50,097 nucleotides of DNA from NCBI GenBank assembly GCA_013215165.1, contig JABSRG010000020.1, forward strand, positions 1-50,097, written 5' to 3'. Source of the DNA: Opitutales bacterium. Lineage in GTDB: Bacteria > Verrucomicrobiota > Verrucomicrobiia > Opitutales > JABSRG01. Positions within the stretch are counted from its first letter, which is position 1. Every line of letters begins with the position of its first letter. Position numbers and translations under genes: made by a program. The notes beneath the pieces were generated by a model, which saw only the letters and a program-made list of their open reading frames with translations, did no database searches and was not told the DNA's origin. Positions 15,605 to 26,118 of the stretch are shown here, piece by piece.

Positions 15605-16989
15605 ATTCTCTCCTCTCTCTTGTATCCAATGTTTGGTTTATTTTCATCGGGCTCATTGCCTTGGGATCTTGCATATTTGTCCATGAACTTGGGCACTTTT
15701 TAGCGGCCAGGAAGCGCGGACTAAAGGTCGAGCGCTTTTCAATTGGGTTCGGGCCTCGCATTCGGGGATGGACCAAGGATGGCGTGGATTACCGACTTTC
15801 TGCGATTCCTTTTGGAGGTTATGTCGCTCTTCCTCAACTGGCGGATATGGGTTCCTTGGAGGGAGGTGGGGAAGATGGTGGCGAACAACAGCTTCCTCCG
15901 ATTAGCTATGCTGACAAGATGATCGTTTCGGTCATGGGCGCGGTGTTCAACGTGATCTTTGCAGCAGCCTTATCGCTCATCTTGTGGACAGCTGGGCAAG
16001 AGGTCCCCGTATCTTCTCAGAGCACACTGGTAGGTTATGTTTCCGAGACTCTAATTACCGATGAGGGTGATGAAGTCGCAGCTCCCGCTTTTGTCGCAGG
16101 AGTTCAACCGGGTGATATCATTACTCATGTGGATGGTGCGCCCATAGACAATTGGGGCGACCTTTCCTCGCGAATAGTTACGGGCGTTCTGAGAACTGAG
16201 TATGGCAACCCCCTGACAAAATTTACTATCGATCGCGACGGCGAAACTATAAACATTGATGTTATCCCGATCCTCGCATCGCGAGAGAGCGTCCGGCAAG
16301 TGGGCGTGTCTTCTGCCTCAGCCTTGCAGGTGGGGACTGTGGCTCCAGAGAAAGAATCTATACTGTCTACTGGGGATCCCATTTTGGAGTTTAATGGGGA
16401 AAAGGTATTCACCTGGATGAGCATCCTAGAGTTCCTCAAATCCAATCCTGAAGGCGGATTACCGTTCACGATAGCTACCCAATCCGGCATTCAAGAGGTC
16501 ATAGTCGAAGCGAACCTCATCGAGTTGGAAAACGACCTGTTCACTTTCGAATTACCAAAGACTACTCTCTTCTCTCAAACCGTAAGAGTCTATCCAGATC
16601 CCATCACTCAGTTCGCAAATAAGATGGAGATGATGTATCTCACACTCCGCGGACTGCTCAGCAAAAATTCAGATGTCAAAGTACGAAATTTGTCGGGTCC
16701 AGTGGGAATCGTAGATAATTTTCAAATGTTCGCACGAATCGGTGTCATTGAGCTGCTCTGGCTGTTAGTGTTCGTAAATATAAACCTAGCGATCATGAAC
16801 CTTCTCCCCATTCCTGTCTTAGACGGTGGCCACATGATGTTTGCCACCATCGCCAAGATTACTGGCCGTCCCATACCAAGGCAGTTTTTGGAAGGCACTC
16901 AGGCGGCCTTTGCCATCTTATTATTCTCATTTATGATCTACGTTACGTTTTTTGACGTAGGCAGAATTTTTGATCGAGTCGGAAACTGA
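15598..16989 (+). CDS. rseP: Site-2 intramembrane metalloprotease RseP
   Basis: 463 aa. The first membrane helix carries the zinc motif HELGH (CIFVHELGHFLAARKRGLKVERFSIG, about residues 22-47); the third ligand is in the C-terminal LLPIPVLDGGHMMF. At least one PDZ region lies between (about 155-330: FVAGVQPGDIITHVDG and a second, weaker unit with GDPILEFNGEKVF). Four membrane segments are evident. RseP cleaves membrane-bound anti-sigma factors and remnant signal peptides. Position after dxr is a widely conserved gene order in bacteria. Confidence 0.94.
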   Translation: MLDSLLSLVSNVWFIFIGLIALGSCIFVHELGHFLAARKRGLKVERFSIGFGPRIRGWTKDGVDYRLSAIPFGGYVALPQLADMGSLEGGGEDGGEQQLPPISYADKMIVSVMGAVFNVIFAAALSLILWTAGQEVPVSSQSTLVGYVSETLITDEGDEVAAPAFVAGVQPGDIITHVDGAPIDNWGDLSSRIVTGVLRTEYGNPLTKFTIDRDGETINIDVIPILASRESVRQVGVSSASALQVGTVAPEKESILSTGDPILEFNGEKVFTWMSILEFLKSNPEGGLPFTIATQSGIQEVIVEANLIELENDLFTFELPKTTLFSQTVRVYPDPITQFANKMEMMYLTLRGLLSKNSDVKVRNLSGPVGIVDNFQMFARIGVIELLWLLVFVNINLAIMNLLPIPVLDGGHMMFATIAKITGRPIPRQFLEGTQAAFAILLFSFMIYVTFFDVGRIFDRVGN

Positions 16990-16997
16990 TTTTCGTG

Positions 16998-19013
16998 ATG
17001 GAGCCCTACTGTCACTCTCGCTTTCAAACAAAACGCTGGAAAACACGTGCCGTCAATGTCGGCGGCGTGTGCATTGGCGGCGATAATCCAATACGGGTCC
17101 AGTCGATGACCACCACCGACACCTGTGACGTGGATGCGACTATACGCCAGACGATAGAACTCGCTGAGGCTGGCTGTGAAATCGTCCGCATCACCGCTCC
17201 GACCTTAGCGGCGGGAAGAGCACTGGGGGAAATTAGAAAGGGACTCATCCAGGCCAAGGTGGCGATTCCCCTCGTGGCAGATATCCACTTCTTACCGAAA
17301 GTGGCTATGGAGGCCGTCAATCACGTTGATAAGGTCCGCATCAACCCGGGCAATTATGCCGACCGGAAGACGTTTAAAATACGTGAGTATTCAGACGATC
17401 AATACGACGAAGAAATGGAGCGCCTTCATGAGGCTTTTTCACCCATCGTCTTGCGGACTAAGGAGCTGGGTAAGGCCATGCGCATCGGAACCAACCACGG
17501 GTCGCTTTCCGATCGTATCATGAATCGTTATGGCGATTCACCCTTGGGCATGGTCGAGTCGGCGCTGGAGTTTATTCGCATCGCGAAATCGCACGGCTTT
17601 CACGATATCATTTTATCCATGAAGGCCTCAAATCCCAAGGTAATGATTGAGGCCTATCGGCTGGCCGTTTCGAAAATGAAGTCGGAGGGCATGGCTTATC
17701 CTCTTCATCTTGGTGTAACCGAAGCCGGTGACGGTGAAGACGCGCGCATCAAAAGCACCATCGGTATCGGTACCTTACTCTACGATGGACTGGGCGATAC
17801 CATACGCGTGTCATTGACGGAGGATCCCGTCTACGAAGTCCCAGTAGCTCGGGCTCTGGCTGAGCACGCCACTATACTGCGCAATCGGCAATTTGAGGAA
17901 GATCTCTCCACGCACGATTCGATCAATCCTTTCGAATTCAATCGACGGATCTCTAGAGCTACCAAACTTGGCACAAGCCTCAGGCCTTTAGCCGCAGGTG
18001 CCAACGCAACCGTTCCAGTCTGGGTCCGCCCAGATCCAAATCTCGCCGGGCAGGAACTGATCAACGCAGTTTGCCACTATCAGATTCGATATAAGGACAA
18101 CCCGGTCGAGGGCCTGATCCTGAAGACCCCCGATCCAGAGACCTTGATTCAGAATTTGAAAATAGCAGAAGCTCTCCAGAGCACTGTTGCCTGTTTTGTT
18201 TTGGAAGTCAGCGAGAATCTAGATCCTCAGGTAATATTAGAACATGCTCAAACGGCGAGAGGCCTGATCTTCTCTAGAACATTTACCCATGCAGACGAGA
18301 TTGCCCCGTGGCATGAGCTAACTTCCCTGCTAAATGCTACCCTCGCAATCAATTCTACTGCAGAAAACTGGCAGAGTCTTTTGGCGAAACTCCCCACCTC
18401 TCACGTCATCGCTGGAGCCCTGATCGAGCCAAACGCTATGCACGCGCTGGGACAATATCGCCAAATTGTAGAAACTTTGAGAGGGCGAGAGATTCCTCTT
18501 TGGATCAGGCTGAATGCGGACAGCCATATTTATACGCCAGAAGGATTCAGCGACCGCCTCATGGAGTCGGCTTTGTTGGCGGGCCCCCTACTGTGTGACG
18601 GCTTGGGTGATATATTAAGCGTGGAAACCGTAACGAATTTACCGCAAGCGGTTATGCTGGGATACAACATATTGCAGGGCGCGCGTGTGCGGATATCAAA
18701 GACAGAATATGTTGCTTGCCCAAGCTGCGGCAGGACTTTGTTTGACCTGCAAACGACCACGGCCCGTGTGAAGGAAAAAACCTCTCACCTCAAAGGCGTT
18801 ACAATCGCTGTCATGGGCTGTATTGTAAATGGTCCCGGAGAGATGGCAGATGCGGATTTCGGCTATGTCGGCGGTGCTCCAGGTAAAATCAATTTATATG
18901 TAGGAAAGAAGTGCGTAAAAAATGGGATTCCTTCGGAATTTGCGGTCGATGAGCTCGTGTCGCTCATTAAAGAACATGGCAAATGGGTGGAGCAGGAACC
19001 CGTTTTGGCGTAG
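16998..19013 (+). CDS. ispG: 4-hydroxy-3-methylbut-2-enyl diphosphate synthase, long form
   Basis: 671 aa from ATG 16998 (GTG 16995 directly precedes it). The TIM barrel (about 1-280: IRVQSMTTTDTCDVDATIRQT ... VADIHFLPKVA ... KVRINPGNY) is followed by an insertion of about 250 residues absent from the short E. coli-type enzyme, then the iron-sulfur domain. Its cluster cysteines are in YVACPSCGRTL and GCIVNGPGE, all three present. The long form is known from Chlamydiae, Bacteroidetes and plant plastids, which fits a Verrucomicrobiota origin. It catalyses the penultimate MEP pathway step and closes the uppS-cdsA-dxr-rseP-ispG operon. Confidence 0.96.
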   Translation: MEPYCHSRFQTKRWKTRAVNVGGVCIGGDNPIRVQSMTTTDTCDVDATIRQTIELAEAGCEIVRITAPTLAAGRALGEIRKGLIQAKVAIPLVADIHFLPKVAMEAVNHVDKVRINPGNYADRKTFKIREYSDDQYDEEMERLHEAFSPIVLRTKELGKAMRIGTNHGSLSDRIMNRYGDSPLGMVESALEFIRIAKSHGFHDIILSMKASNPKVMIEAYRLAVSKMKSEGMAYPLHLGVTEAGDGEDARIKSTIGIGTLLYDGLGDTIRVSLTEDPVYEVPVARALAEHATILRNRQFEEDLSTHDSINPFEFNRRISRATKLGTSLRPLAAGANATVPVWVRPDPNLAGQELINAVCHYQIRYKDNPVEGLILKTPDPETLIQNLKIAEALQSTVACFVLEVSENLDPQVILEHAQTARGLIFSRTFTHADEIAPWHELTSLLNATLAINSTAENWQSLLAKLPTSHVIAGALIEPNAMHALGQYRQIVETLRGREIPLWIRLNADSHIYTPEGFSDRLMESALLAGPLLCDGLGDILSVETVTNLPQAVMLGYNILQGARVRISKTEYVACPSCGRTLFDLQTTTARVKEKTSHLKGVTIAVMGCIVNGPGEMADADFGYVGGAPGKINLYVGKKCVKNGIPSEFAVDELVSLIKEHGKWVEQEPVLA

Positions 19014-19109
19014 TTCAGGAATTTTCTGTTAATTCCGAATCGCCCAGCGAAACTTCGTGAGTCGACTGTTCATTAATCAGCTAAAGCTAAACCCCCACCC
19101 CAAGTCTAA

Positions 19110-19223
19110 ATGCGCATTCTGTTAACTACCTCAGTTTTCGTTTCTATCCTCCTCTCGTCTGCTCATTCTGAAGAGCCAGGCGTAACACAGATCATTCACA
19201 TGCCTAGCTTCGATAAATTCTAA
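19110..19223 (+). CDS. Possible 37-aa secreted peptide or gene remnant
   Basis: ATG 19110 opens a 37-codon frame whose first about 20 residues look like a signal peptide (basic start MR, hydrophobic core ILLTTSVFVSILLSSA, then HSEE) and whose remaining tail is only EEPGVTQIIHMPSFDKF. It could be a small exported peptide or the surviving 5' end of a deleted secreted-protein gene. No ribosome binding site is evident. The remainder of the 328-bp gap between ispG and hpt (19014-19341) shows only a weak AT-rich hairpin at 19018-19036. Confidence 0.25.
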   Translation: MRILLTTSVFVSILLSSAHSEEPGVTQIIHMPSFDKF

Positions 19224-19341
19224 AGCTACATATATTCGCGCATGGCAAATGCAGTGAATCCGAAAAGCCTTGCACGTAGGTGGTTAGCATTCAATTTGTT
19301 ATGACGTGCACGACCCAACTGGATCAGGCGCACCTAAGACT

Positions 19342-19893
19342 ATGCTTGAAGATATCGAAACCGTTCTTGTCAGCGAAAACTCGCTTCAACGACGGGTTGT
19401 GGAAATCGGCAAGCAGATAGACCAGATCTATCAAGGCGATGAGATTGTAGTCATTTCGATCGTTAATGGTGCAGTGATCTTTACGGCGGATTTGATGCGA
19501 GCAATCAAGTTGCCTGTGATGCTAGATTGCTTGCACGTGTCATCATACAAGGCTGGACCACAGTCATTTACCGAACAGGACATCGCTGAGCAAATACACC
19601 TCAATTTAAGAGGTCGCTCCGTCCTTCTGATAGACGACATCCTCGATACAGGCCTCACACTCCAAAAGGTTCACCGTGCTCTGCGGAGTCTTGGCCCGCG
19701 TGACATTCGGACTTGTGTTCTGCTACGTAAACAGGGTCGCCAAGCTACACCATTCTTGGCTGATATAGTAGGCTTTGATGTTCCTGATGAGGCGGTTGTC
19801 GGGTATGGTATCGATTATTCAGAGAAATACCGCAACATGCCTTTCATAGGCATTCTACGCCCCGAGTGCATGAACACGCCTATCTGGGTTTGA
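19342..19893 (+). CDS. hpt: Hypoxanthine phosphoribosyltransferase
   Basis: 183 aa from ATG 19342, the usual family size; an in-frame GTG at 19306 would add 12 residues. The enzyme joins hypoxanthine or guanine to PRPP in purine salvage. The PRPP-binding motif VLLIDDILDTGLTL lies at about residues 94-107; the flexible-loop region SSYKAG and the C-terminal base-binding part DEAVVGYGIDYSEKYRN are also present. It stands alone between ispG and a convergent small gene; apt, the adenine counterpart, is at 27435. Confidence 0.93.
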   Translation: MLEDIETVLVSENSLQRRVVEIGKQIDQIYQGDEIVVISIVNGAVIFTADLMRAIKLPVMLDCLHVSSYKAGPQSFTEQDIAEQIHLNLRGRSVLLIDDILDTGLTLQKVHRALRSLGPRDIRTCVLLRKQGRQATPFLADIVGFDVPDEAVVGYGIDYSEKYRNMPFIGILRPECMNTPIWV

Positions 19894-19894
19894 A

Positions 19895-20200
19895 TTAGGA
19901 ACGATTGGAAAGGCGCTCGTTAAGAGCTGCTAGCTCAGCGTCACTCATTCGGGAACAGATCAGTTCCAGCCTAGGATGATCGACATCGAGTATGTCGGAT
20001 ATTACGATGAGGTTATTCTCCTTCTGTATCTGAGACCGTAGTCCAGAGCCTTCATACCCACGGATATATTCCCCTCCTCGTCCATCCTCACCAATTTCCG
20101 TGACGGCAAGGATCTTAATCATGCTATCGTGCTTTCCTCGCCTCGTGGAGATAGCGAGCACATCACCTGGCACGACTTCCTTTCCCAGTACGTCTTTCAT
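19895..20200 (-). CDS. Conserved-looking small protein, function unknown
   Basis: 101 aa. I do not recognise the family. The N-terminal half (GKEVVPGDVLAISTRRGKHDSMIKILAVTEI) resembles a small SH3-like beta barrel; the C-terminus has a short helical tail (MSDAELAALNERLSNRS). No membrane segment or signal peptide and no cysteine pair for metal. It sits 1 bp from the convergent hpt stop and downstream of the ftsH terminator, so it probably has its own promoter in 20201-20267 or depends on readthrough. Confidence 0.6.
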   Translation of the reverse strand: MKDVLGKEVVPGDVLAISTRRGKHDSMIKILAVTEIGEDGRGGEYIRGYEGSGLRSQIQKENNLIVISDILDVDHPRLELICSRMSDAELAALNERLSNRS

Positions 20201-20211
20201 TGTATTTGGAC

Positions 20212-20242
20212 ATAAAAATGCGTGGGCCTGGAGGGCCCACGC
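20212..20242 (-). terminator. Intrinsic terminator of the birA-serS-tilS-ftsH operon
   Basis: On the minus strand GCGTGGGCC (complement of 20242-20234) pairs perfectly with GGCCCACGC (20228-20220) around a 5-nt loop, giving a 9-bp GC-rich stem, followed by ATTTTTA. It starts 25 bp after the ftsH stop codon. Confidence 0.85.
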
Positions 20243-20267
20243 GCACAGAAACTAAACAGGCTATACG

Positions 20268-22310
20268 TTAAGCCGGAACTCCAGCTGGCTCTCCACCGAA
20301 GTCGCCGTCTTTGAGTTTTTTGGGCTCTTTGGCTGCCTTTGAAGACTCGTCTTCCTCTTCGTCGCTTTTCACTTCAGGTTTCTTAACAGGAACGACTGGG
20401 CTCTGAATGGAGCCAGTATCCAAGATCTCCTTAACATGGATGCCCTCCAGGGTCTCAAACTCGAGTAGTGCCTCAGCCAACGCATCGAGAGCAGCACGAT
20501 GTTCCGTAAGGATTTCAAGCGCACGTTGATGCTGCCCTTCCACAAGATCAAAGATCTTAGAATCAATTTTCTGGGCGGTATCTTCGGAGTAGTTCTGATC
20601 ACGAGATATCTCCTTACCTAAAAAGACATGATCTTGGTTATCTCCATAAGCGACTGGGCCGAGATCAGTCATGCCCCAATCACATACCATGCTACGGGCG
20701 ATCTTGGTAACCATTTTAATATCTCCAGAGGCACCCGTGGTGATATCGCCCATGACGAGCTCTTCTGCGGCGCGCCCGCCCATGCCCGTGCACATCTGAT
20801 TCATCAGGCGGCGTTTGGCTTGATTGAGGATATCTTTTTTCGGGATAAACATGGTACTCCCTAGAGACTGTCCACGCGGGATGATGGTTACCTTGTGAAC
20901 GGGAAGGAAACCGTCATCAATGACTGCCTGCACAATAGCGTGGCCGGCTTCGTGCCATGCAGTAATCCGCCGATCCTCATCGTCCATGAGCTTCCGGCGT
21001 TCACGTCCGAAAGCAATCTTCTCACGGGCCTCATCGATGTCTTGATGGCTAACTTCTTTTTTATTGGTCCGCGCAGCGACAAGGGCTGCTTCATTCAGAA
21101 GATTTGCTAGATCCGCCCCCGAAAATCCGGGAGTATTGCGGGCGACAATGTCGAGATCGACATGCTTGGATAATGCTATCTTCTTTGCGTGGACCTTCAG
21201 AATCTCTTCCCGACCCTTGCGGTCTGGAAGATCAATCACGACTTGACGGTCAAAACGTCCGGGACGGAGTAATGCGTTATCCAAGACATCTGGGCGATTG
21301 GTTGCGGCAATAATGATGACACCTTCGTGTCCATCAAAACCATCCATTTCAACGAGCAGAGAGTTGAGAGTCTGCTCACGCTCATCATTTCCGCCTCCGA
21401 GTCCAGCTCCGCGCTGACGACCCACGGCGTCTATCTCATCAATAAAAATCAAACATGGTGCATTCTTTCGCCCTTGTTCAAACATGTCGCGCACGCGGGC
21501 GGCGCCGACACCGACAAACATCTCCACAAAATCAGATCCACTGATGCTAAAAAACGGCACCTCAGCCTCGCCAGCGACAGCTCGAGCAAGGAGTGTTTTA
21601 CCCGTTCCCGGAGGACCCACCATCAAAACGCCCTTAGGAATACGTCCACCAATGCGCTGAAATTTTTTGGGATCTTTGAGGAAGTCGACGATCTCAGATA
21701 CTTCCTCTTTGGCCTCCTCGCAACCTGCGACCTGGGCAAAAGTGACGCGTTCGCGGTCGCGTGTCAGCATCTTCGCCTTACTCTTTCCAAAACTCATCGC
21801 ACCACGGCCCGCATTGCGTAGCTGGCGGATAAAAAGGAAATAAAGCAGCGCAATGATGATCACGAATGGCAGGAGTCCAAAAAGGAGATCCATTAAATAA
21901 TTGCCTCCAGCCTTTTCCTTCAACACACGCTGGAGAATGAGATGCTGTTCATCAATAACGCGCCCCGAGGCGCGAAAAGGTATCGGCTCGGCAACGCCTG
22001 TCGAAGTGACTCCTTCTGAATTGAATTCTTCGCCAGGGCGATACATGCCCTCAATTGTGTAGTATTGGTATCCGCCTTGAGGGTCCTGAGTCATCGTGCC
22101 TTCGATGACCTGGTTGTTTTCAATGGCTTGCACCACCTGTGGTATCTTCCAGGTGGTAAACTCGGTTTCAGTTGTTCCATTAATCTGCCACACACCGATG
22201 ATGGCAGCGAAAATGATTAACCAAATTATGATGACTTTGGGCTGAAAGCGATCGGGAGGCTGTGGGGCACGTTGGCCGCCTTGCTTATTTGAAGGGTCTG
22301 ATTCTGACAT
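20268..22310 (-). CDS. ftsH: ATP-dependent zinc metalloprotease FtsH
   Basis: 680 aa from ATG 22310; the frame stays open to 22391 but that part overlaps tilS and lacks FtsH character. Two membrane segments ([17 protein letters not shown] near residue 27 and [20 protein letters not shown] near 150) flank a periplasmic domain somewhat larger than usual. The AAA domain has Walker A GPPGTGKT, Walker [12 protein letters not shown] and the second region of homology ending RPGRFDRQV. The protease site is HEAGH. FtsH degrades membrane proteins and short-lived regulators. The C-terminal tail is acidic and Lys-rich. It is the last gene of the operon, 23 bp after tilS. Confidence 0.97.
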   Translation of the reverse strand: MSESDPSNKQGGQRAPQPPDRFQPKVIIIWLIIFAAIIGVWQINGTTETEFTTWKIPQVVQAIENNQVIEGTMTQDPQGGYQYYTIEGMYRPGEEFNSEGVTSTGVAEPIPFRASGRVIDEQHLILQRVLKEKAGGNYLMDLLFGLLPFVIIIALLYFLFIRQLRNAGRGAMSFGKSKAKMLTRDRERVTFAQVAGCEEAKEEVSEIVDFLKDPKKFQRIGGRIPKGVLMVGPPGTGKTLLARAVAGEAEVPFFSISGSDFVEMFVGVGAARVRDMFEQGRKNAPCLIFIDEIDAVGRQRGAGLGGGNDEREQTLNSLLVEMDGFDGHEGVIIIAATNRPDVLDNALLRPGRFDRQVVIDLPDRKGREEILKVHAKKIALSKHVDLDIVARNTPGFSGADLANLLNEAALVAARTNKKEVSHQDIDEAREKIAFGRERRKLMDDEDRRITAWHEAGHAIVQAVIDDGFLPVHKVTIIPRGQSLGSTMFIPKKDILNQAKRRLMNQMCTGMGGRAAEELVMGDITTGASGDIKMVTKIARSMVCDWGMTDLGPVAYGDNQDHVFLGKEISRDQNYSEDTAQKIDSKIFDLVEGQHQRALEILTEHRAALDALAEALLEFETLEGIHVKEILDTGSIQSPVVPVKKPEVKSDEEEDESSKAAKEPKKLKDGDFGGEPAGVPA

Positions 22311-22333
22311 TTTTCGTAAAAGATAATGGGAAA

Positions 22334-23749
22334 TTAGCGGTGTCTGTAAGTCAACCGAAGAGCATGATTGTGGTGGGACAAGACTTTCCATGCTTCAGCA
22401 GGGGGAAATCCTGGTCGCCAAACCATACGATCTGTCCCATCTACGACAATCGGCATCTCATCTCGTTCCCGAAGTGGAATCTTCTTATCTATAAACACAT
22501 CCTTGAGTTTTCTTTTACCCGGTGCGCCCATAGCGTGAAATGTATCTCCCGGCCGACGAGGTCTAAGAGAAAACGAGGGCACGCATTCAGAATCGATTCC
22601 GATGATTGCCTCTATCATCGGATTGATGGGCTTGCTTCGAATTTCCTCCTGAAACCCAGACCCTTTGCCCAAAAGCTCGACTTCAAAGTACCCAACCCAA
22701 GGACAGTGGGTCTCCGCTCCGACTGGCAGGCTAGAGTGATAGTCGCAGATATACTCTTTGTCCTTCGCCAGGAGCTGAATCTCGCCATCCTCTGCAGCGA
22801 TTCGCCATGTCGATGATAATTGTTGATCTAAGCTGTCACTATCGTAATCAGCGACGATTTTTGCTAAGAGCCTACGCTCTGGATAAGCCCCGGTATGATG
22901 CTGTATCCACCTACCGACATACGCTTTTTTCAAGGCTTTTGGGAAGGGATGCAATGTCGCCAAAGAGACACTTTTTTCTTTGAAATTTTCCCCGATTGCC
23001 CAGTCAAAGACCTCTCCGACATCTTCCATCAGCTCTCGAAATCCTCCGACGGCAGATGAGAGGTTTCGACCTTCGCGCTCTGCCAATTCGCTGAGCTGGG
23101 GGATGACCTTTGCTCGAATAAAATTACGTGCATAGGCTGCGTCTGCATTACTTTGGTCTTCTCTCCAATCGAGCCCGATTTGCTGAAGAAAAGCCTCAAG
23201 GTCAGCTTTTGTCTTCCCCAATAAAGGTCGCAGCCGCTTGGTGCCTAATTCATCGCAGGATAGCGGTCGGGGCGCAGCCAATCCCTCTACCGAAGACTGT
23301 CGTAGCAGGCGCAACAAGACGGTCTCCAGGACATCTCCGGCATGGTGCCCAGTGATCACTCCTTCCAAACGCTCCTGACGGACGATCTCAGCGACAAAAG
23401 CCTGTCTCTGCTCTCTAAGCTGCGCCTCGGAAGCACTTGAATCCACGCTGCCCTGACCGACCAAGCACGCTACACCTAGTGTAGCAGACAAGGCCTGAAC
23501 CCAACGTGCATCATCCTCAGACGCCACGCCTCGTAATCCATGGTCAAAGTGTATGACGACCAATCGCTCAGCACCCAGATAAGCCAATGCCCATAACACG
23601 GCGCACACGGAGTCGCATCCCCCGCTGCAACTCACTCCCCAGCGACCTATACTCCTTGCTATCTCGCTCGATACTGCCGCTGGAATATCCCAGGTATGAC
23701 GAATTTCTTTGAAGGTATCCGGTTGGGTGTGCCAATCCATTGTAACCAT
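22334..23749 (-). CDS. tilS: tRNA(Ile)-lysidine synthase
   Basis: 471 aa. The PP-loop motif [12 protein letters not shown] (about residues 41-52) binds [34 protein letters not shown] and [25 protein letters not shown] follow in the order seen in TilS. The C-terminal domain ends with [11 protein letters not shown] and [16 protein letters not shown]. The enzyme converts C34 of tRNA-Ile(CAU) to lysidine so that it reads AUA; it is essential in most bacteria. tilS followed by ftsH is a widely conserved pair. ATG 23740 is an alternative start, three codons in. Confidence 0.95.
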   Translation of the reverse strand: MVTMDWHTQPDTFKEIRHTWDIPAAVSSEIARSIGRWGVSCSGGCDSVCAVLWALAYLGAERLVVIHFDHGLRGVASEDDARWVQALSATLGVACLVGQGSVDSSASEAQLREQRQAFVAEIVRQERLEGVITGHHAGDVLETVLLRLLRQSSVEGLAAPRPLSCDELGTKRLRPLLGKTKADLEAFLQQIGLDWREDQSNADAAYARNFIRAKVIPQLSELAEREGRNLSSAVGGFRELMEDVGEVFDWAIGENFKEKSVSLATLHPFPKALKKAYVGRWIQHHTGAYPERRLLAKIVADYDSDSLDQQLSSTWRIAAEDGEIQLLAKDKEYICDYHSSLPVGAETHCPWVGYFEVELLGKGSGFQEEIRSKPINPMIEAIIGIDSECVPSFSLRPRRPGDTFHAMGAPGKRKLKDVFIDKKIPLRERDEMPIVVDGTDRMVWRPGFPPAEAWKVLSHHNHALRLTYRHR

Positions 23750-23778
23750 TCCGAATTTCGACAGATCCGAAACCCGCT

Positions 23779-25047
23779 CTAGGTGGCGAGAACCAGTTTG
23801 TCTGATCCGAACAAGGGTTGGATCGCTGCGGGAATTGAGATACTGCCGTCCGGTTGATAGTTGTTTTCCAAGAGCGCTCCAAGCACGCGAGGAATGGCCA
23901 GAGCAGAGCCATTGAGCGTGTGAACGAATGCTGGTTTACCGTCCTCACCCCGGAATCGGATATTGGCCCGCCGCGCCTGAAAATCGGAAAAACTGCTACA
24001 ACTCGAGACCTCAAGCCATCGTTTTTGACCGGCAGCGTAGACTTCGAGATCGTATTGTCTATGATTCGCGAAGCCGATATCTCCTGCTGCCATAAGCAGA
24101 GTGCGAAAGGGTAACTGTAGTTTGCGCAGCACGCTTTCCCCGTGTGCCCGCAGATCTTCGAGCATCGCGAGGCTTTCATTCGGCTTCACCCATGCGACCA
24201 CCTCAACTTTGTCGAACTGGTGAAGACGATTAAGGCCGCGCACATGCGCCCCCCAACTCCCAGCCTCTCTTCGGAAACATGGCGTGTGGCCACAGCGCTT
24301 CAGGGGCAGAATCTTTGGGTCGATTATCTCGTCTCGAAAATAATTGGTAATGGGAAGCTCGGCAGTCGGTATGAGATAAAGCTCTTCGCTCCTATCCCAA
24401 TACATTTGCCCCTCTTTGTCAGGAAGTTGTCCCGTAGCTGTCGCACTCGCAGCATTTACCAAAAGGGGTGCCAAGACCTCTTCAAAACCAGCCGCCTGAG
24501 CCTCATTGAGGAAAAATTGGAGTAAGCTTCGTACCAGCCTCGCCATTGGGCCCACGTAAAATGGGAAGCCCGCACCGGTAACTTTTGACCCGCGATCAAA
24601 GTCGACTGCGGTTGAGAAACCGGGGATATCAAAATGAGGAATTGCATGTGGGTAGGCACCGGTTTCTGCCTCAACCAAAACCTCTTCAGCATCTTCCTCT
24701 GTTTTGCCATCGGGAATATCATGAGCAGGAACATTGGGAACTACCATCAAGGCCGCTCTGAAAGCCTCATCTGCTGCCTTGGCATCAGCGTCGAGCGCTT
24801 TAGCTCGCGCGGCTAACTCCTTGGTCTCCCCCACTTTTGACATGAACGCTTCTGAACCCTTTTTCAAAGACGCCATATCCTTACTCGCAGCCTTTTGCGC
24901 TGCTCGGGCTTGCTCTGCTTCTGTGATCAGCTCGCGGCGACGGGAATCCAAGGACAGCACGGCATCTATATCGCAGGCAAACTTCTTGCGCGCGATCGCT
25001 GCTTTTACTGCTTCGGGATTTTCCCTGAGGAGCTTGATATCGATCAT
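23779..25047 (-). CDS. serS: Seryl-tRNA synthetase
   Basis: 422 aa from ATG 25047 (MIDIKLLRENPEAVK), the normal SerS beginning; the frame stays open upstream to 25128 but those residues are not SerS. The N-terminal antiparallel coiled-coil arm (about 30-110) binds the tRNA-Ser long variable arm. Class II motifs follow: motif 2 in CFRREAGSWGAHVRGL and motif 3 in LNGSALAIPRVLGALLEN. It lies 29 bp before tilS and 81 bp after birA, so two tRNA-related enzymes share the operon. Confidence 0.97.
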   Translation of the reverse strand: MIDIKLLRENPEAVKAAIARKKFACDIDAVLSLDSRRRELITEAEQARAAQKAASKDMASLKKGSEAFMSKVGETKELAARAKALDADAKAADEAFRAALMVVPNVPAHDIPDGKTEEDAEEVLVEAETGAYPHAIPHFDIPGFSTAVDFDRGSKVTGAGFPFYVGPMARLVRSLLQFFLNEAQAAGFEEVLAPLLVNAASATATGQLPDKEGQMYWDRSEELYLIPTAELPITNYFRDEIIDPKILPLKRCGHTPCFRREAGSWGAHVRGLNRLHQFDKVEVVAWVKPNESLAMLEDLRAHGESVLRKLQLPFRTLLMAAGDIGFANHRQYDLEVYAAGQKRWLEVSSCSSFSDFQARRANIRFRGEDGKPAFVHTLNGSALAIPRVLGALLENNYQPDGSISIPAAIQPLFGSDKLVLAT

Positions 25048-25128
25048 AGCAGCCGGAAACTGTTGCCAAGGCCGTGGACCGTCAAGCTCGCGGTCAGACC
25101 TATGTATCAACGCTTGCTTACGCTGCAC

Positions 25129-26118
25129 TCACACAGGCCTGACACGCTCGACTTCTCCAGAGTGAATTCTATGCACTTTGCCACGCTCGTCTTCAAGCAA
25201 CAAGACCCCTGTTGGCTCGATACCATAAACGACGCCGTTGACGGGAGCATCGCCCCGTTGAATGACAATTTTTTGCCCTGAAAGTGCATCATAGGCCGGC
25301 CACAATGCGACCAATTGACGAGCGGTCTCAGGAGCATTTAAGGATTCGAATGCTTCGATCACCGCCCCGATCACCACCGCTGCGATCTCGGAGGCGTAGA
25401 GCTTCTTTCCGGTGTAATGCGAAAGAGATGTTACCGAAAATCCAGAAGAGCTCGGCTTATCATTTATATTTAGGCCCACTCCGAAAACGAGATCGCGGAC
25501 TTCATCGTAGTCCACTCTCGCCTCTGTGAGCATGCCACCCACTTTCTGTCCATCAATCCACAGGTCATTCGGCCATTTTATTTGGATCGGTATCTCCGTC
25601 AGGCGTTGCAATGCGCGCGCAATGTGAATGCCCACCCAGACTGTCCAGCGCTGAAGATCTGCCGGAACCATCTTGGGACGAAATAATGCGGACAAATAAA
25701 GGTTCTCGTCAGATTCGCTGACCCAGACGCGTCCATGGCGCCCTCGCCCGTTAGTTTGCTGCCCAGCCACAATAAAATGGGGCGTCGGCCGGCGATCCGC
25801 CAACCAACGCTCAGCCTCAGAGTTGGTACTGTCGACGACATTGTGAACCGATAGAGACACATCCGTATGTCCTGCGTCTCCTAATCGATTGAGCACCCAT
25901 TCTCTGTGCACGCGATGAGGGAAGCGCGTGATTCGATACCCCTTGCGTCTGACAGCTTCAAACTCAAAGCCTTCTTCGCGCAATTGTTCGAACACCTTCC
26001 AGACCGAAACGCGTGAAACTCCGAGAATAGACGCTAAGTGTGCCCCGGAGACGAACGCCTCAGGTCCCCTAAGTAGCTCTTTTAAAATGGTGAAACACGC
26101 GTTCTCAGTGCCCATCAA
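25129..26118 (-). CDS. birA: Biotin-[acetyl-CoA-carboxylase] ligase / biotin repressor BirA
   Basis: 329 aa. An N-terminal winged helix (about 10-70, GAHLASILGVSRVSVWKVFEQL) is followed by the catalytic domain with TNSEAERW, the biotinyl-AMP loop GRGRHGRVW, KWPNDLWIDGQKVGGML and a C-terminal SH3-like cap. It activates biotin and attaches it to the carboxyl carrier protein; the HTH suggests it can also act as a biotin-sensing repressor. First gene of the birA-serS-tilS-ftsH group, divergent from rlmN. Two Met codons at the start (26118 and 26115) are equivalent. Confidence 0.94.
   Translation of the reverse strand: MMGTENACFTILKELLRGPEAFVSGAHLASILGVSRVSVWKVFEQLREEGFEFEAVRRKGYRITRFPHRVHREWVLNRLGDAGHTDVSLSVHNVVDSTNSEAERWLADRRPTPHFIVAGQQTNGRGRHGRVWVSESDENLYLSALFRPKMVPADLQRWTVWVGIHIARALQRLTEIPIQIKWPNDLWIDGQKVGGMLTEARVDYDEVRDLVFGVGLNINDKPSSSGFSVTSLSHYTGKKLYASEIAAVVIGAVIEAFESLNAPETARQLVALWPAYDALSGQKIVIQRGDAPVNGVVYGIEPTGVLLLEDERGKVHRIHSGEVERVRPV

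Noticed and set aside
21327-21821. 164-codon plus-strand frame
   Set aside because: Antisense to the ftsH AAA domain; a shadow of that gene's codon pattern.
22262-22816. 184-codon plus-strand frame
   Set aside because: Antisense to tilS and the start of ftsH, both of which have clear motifs.
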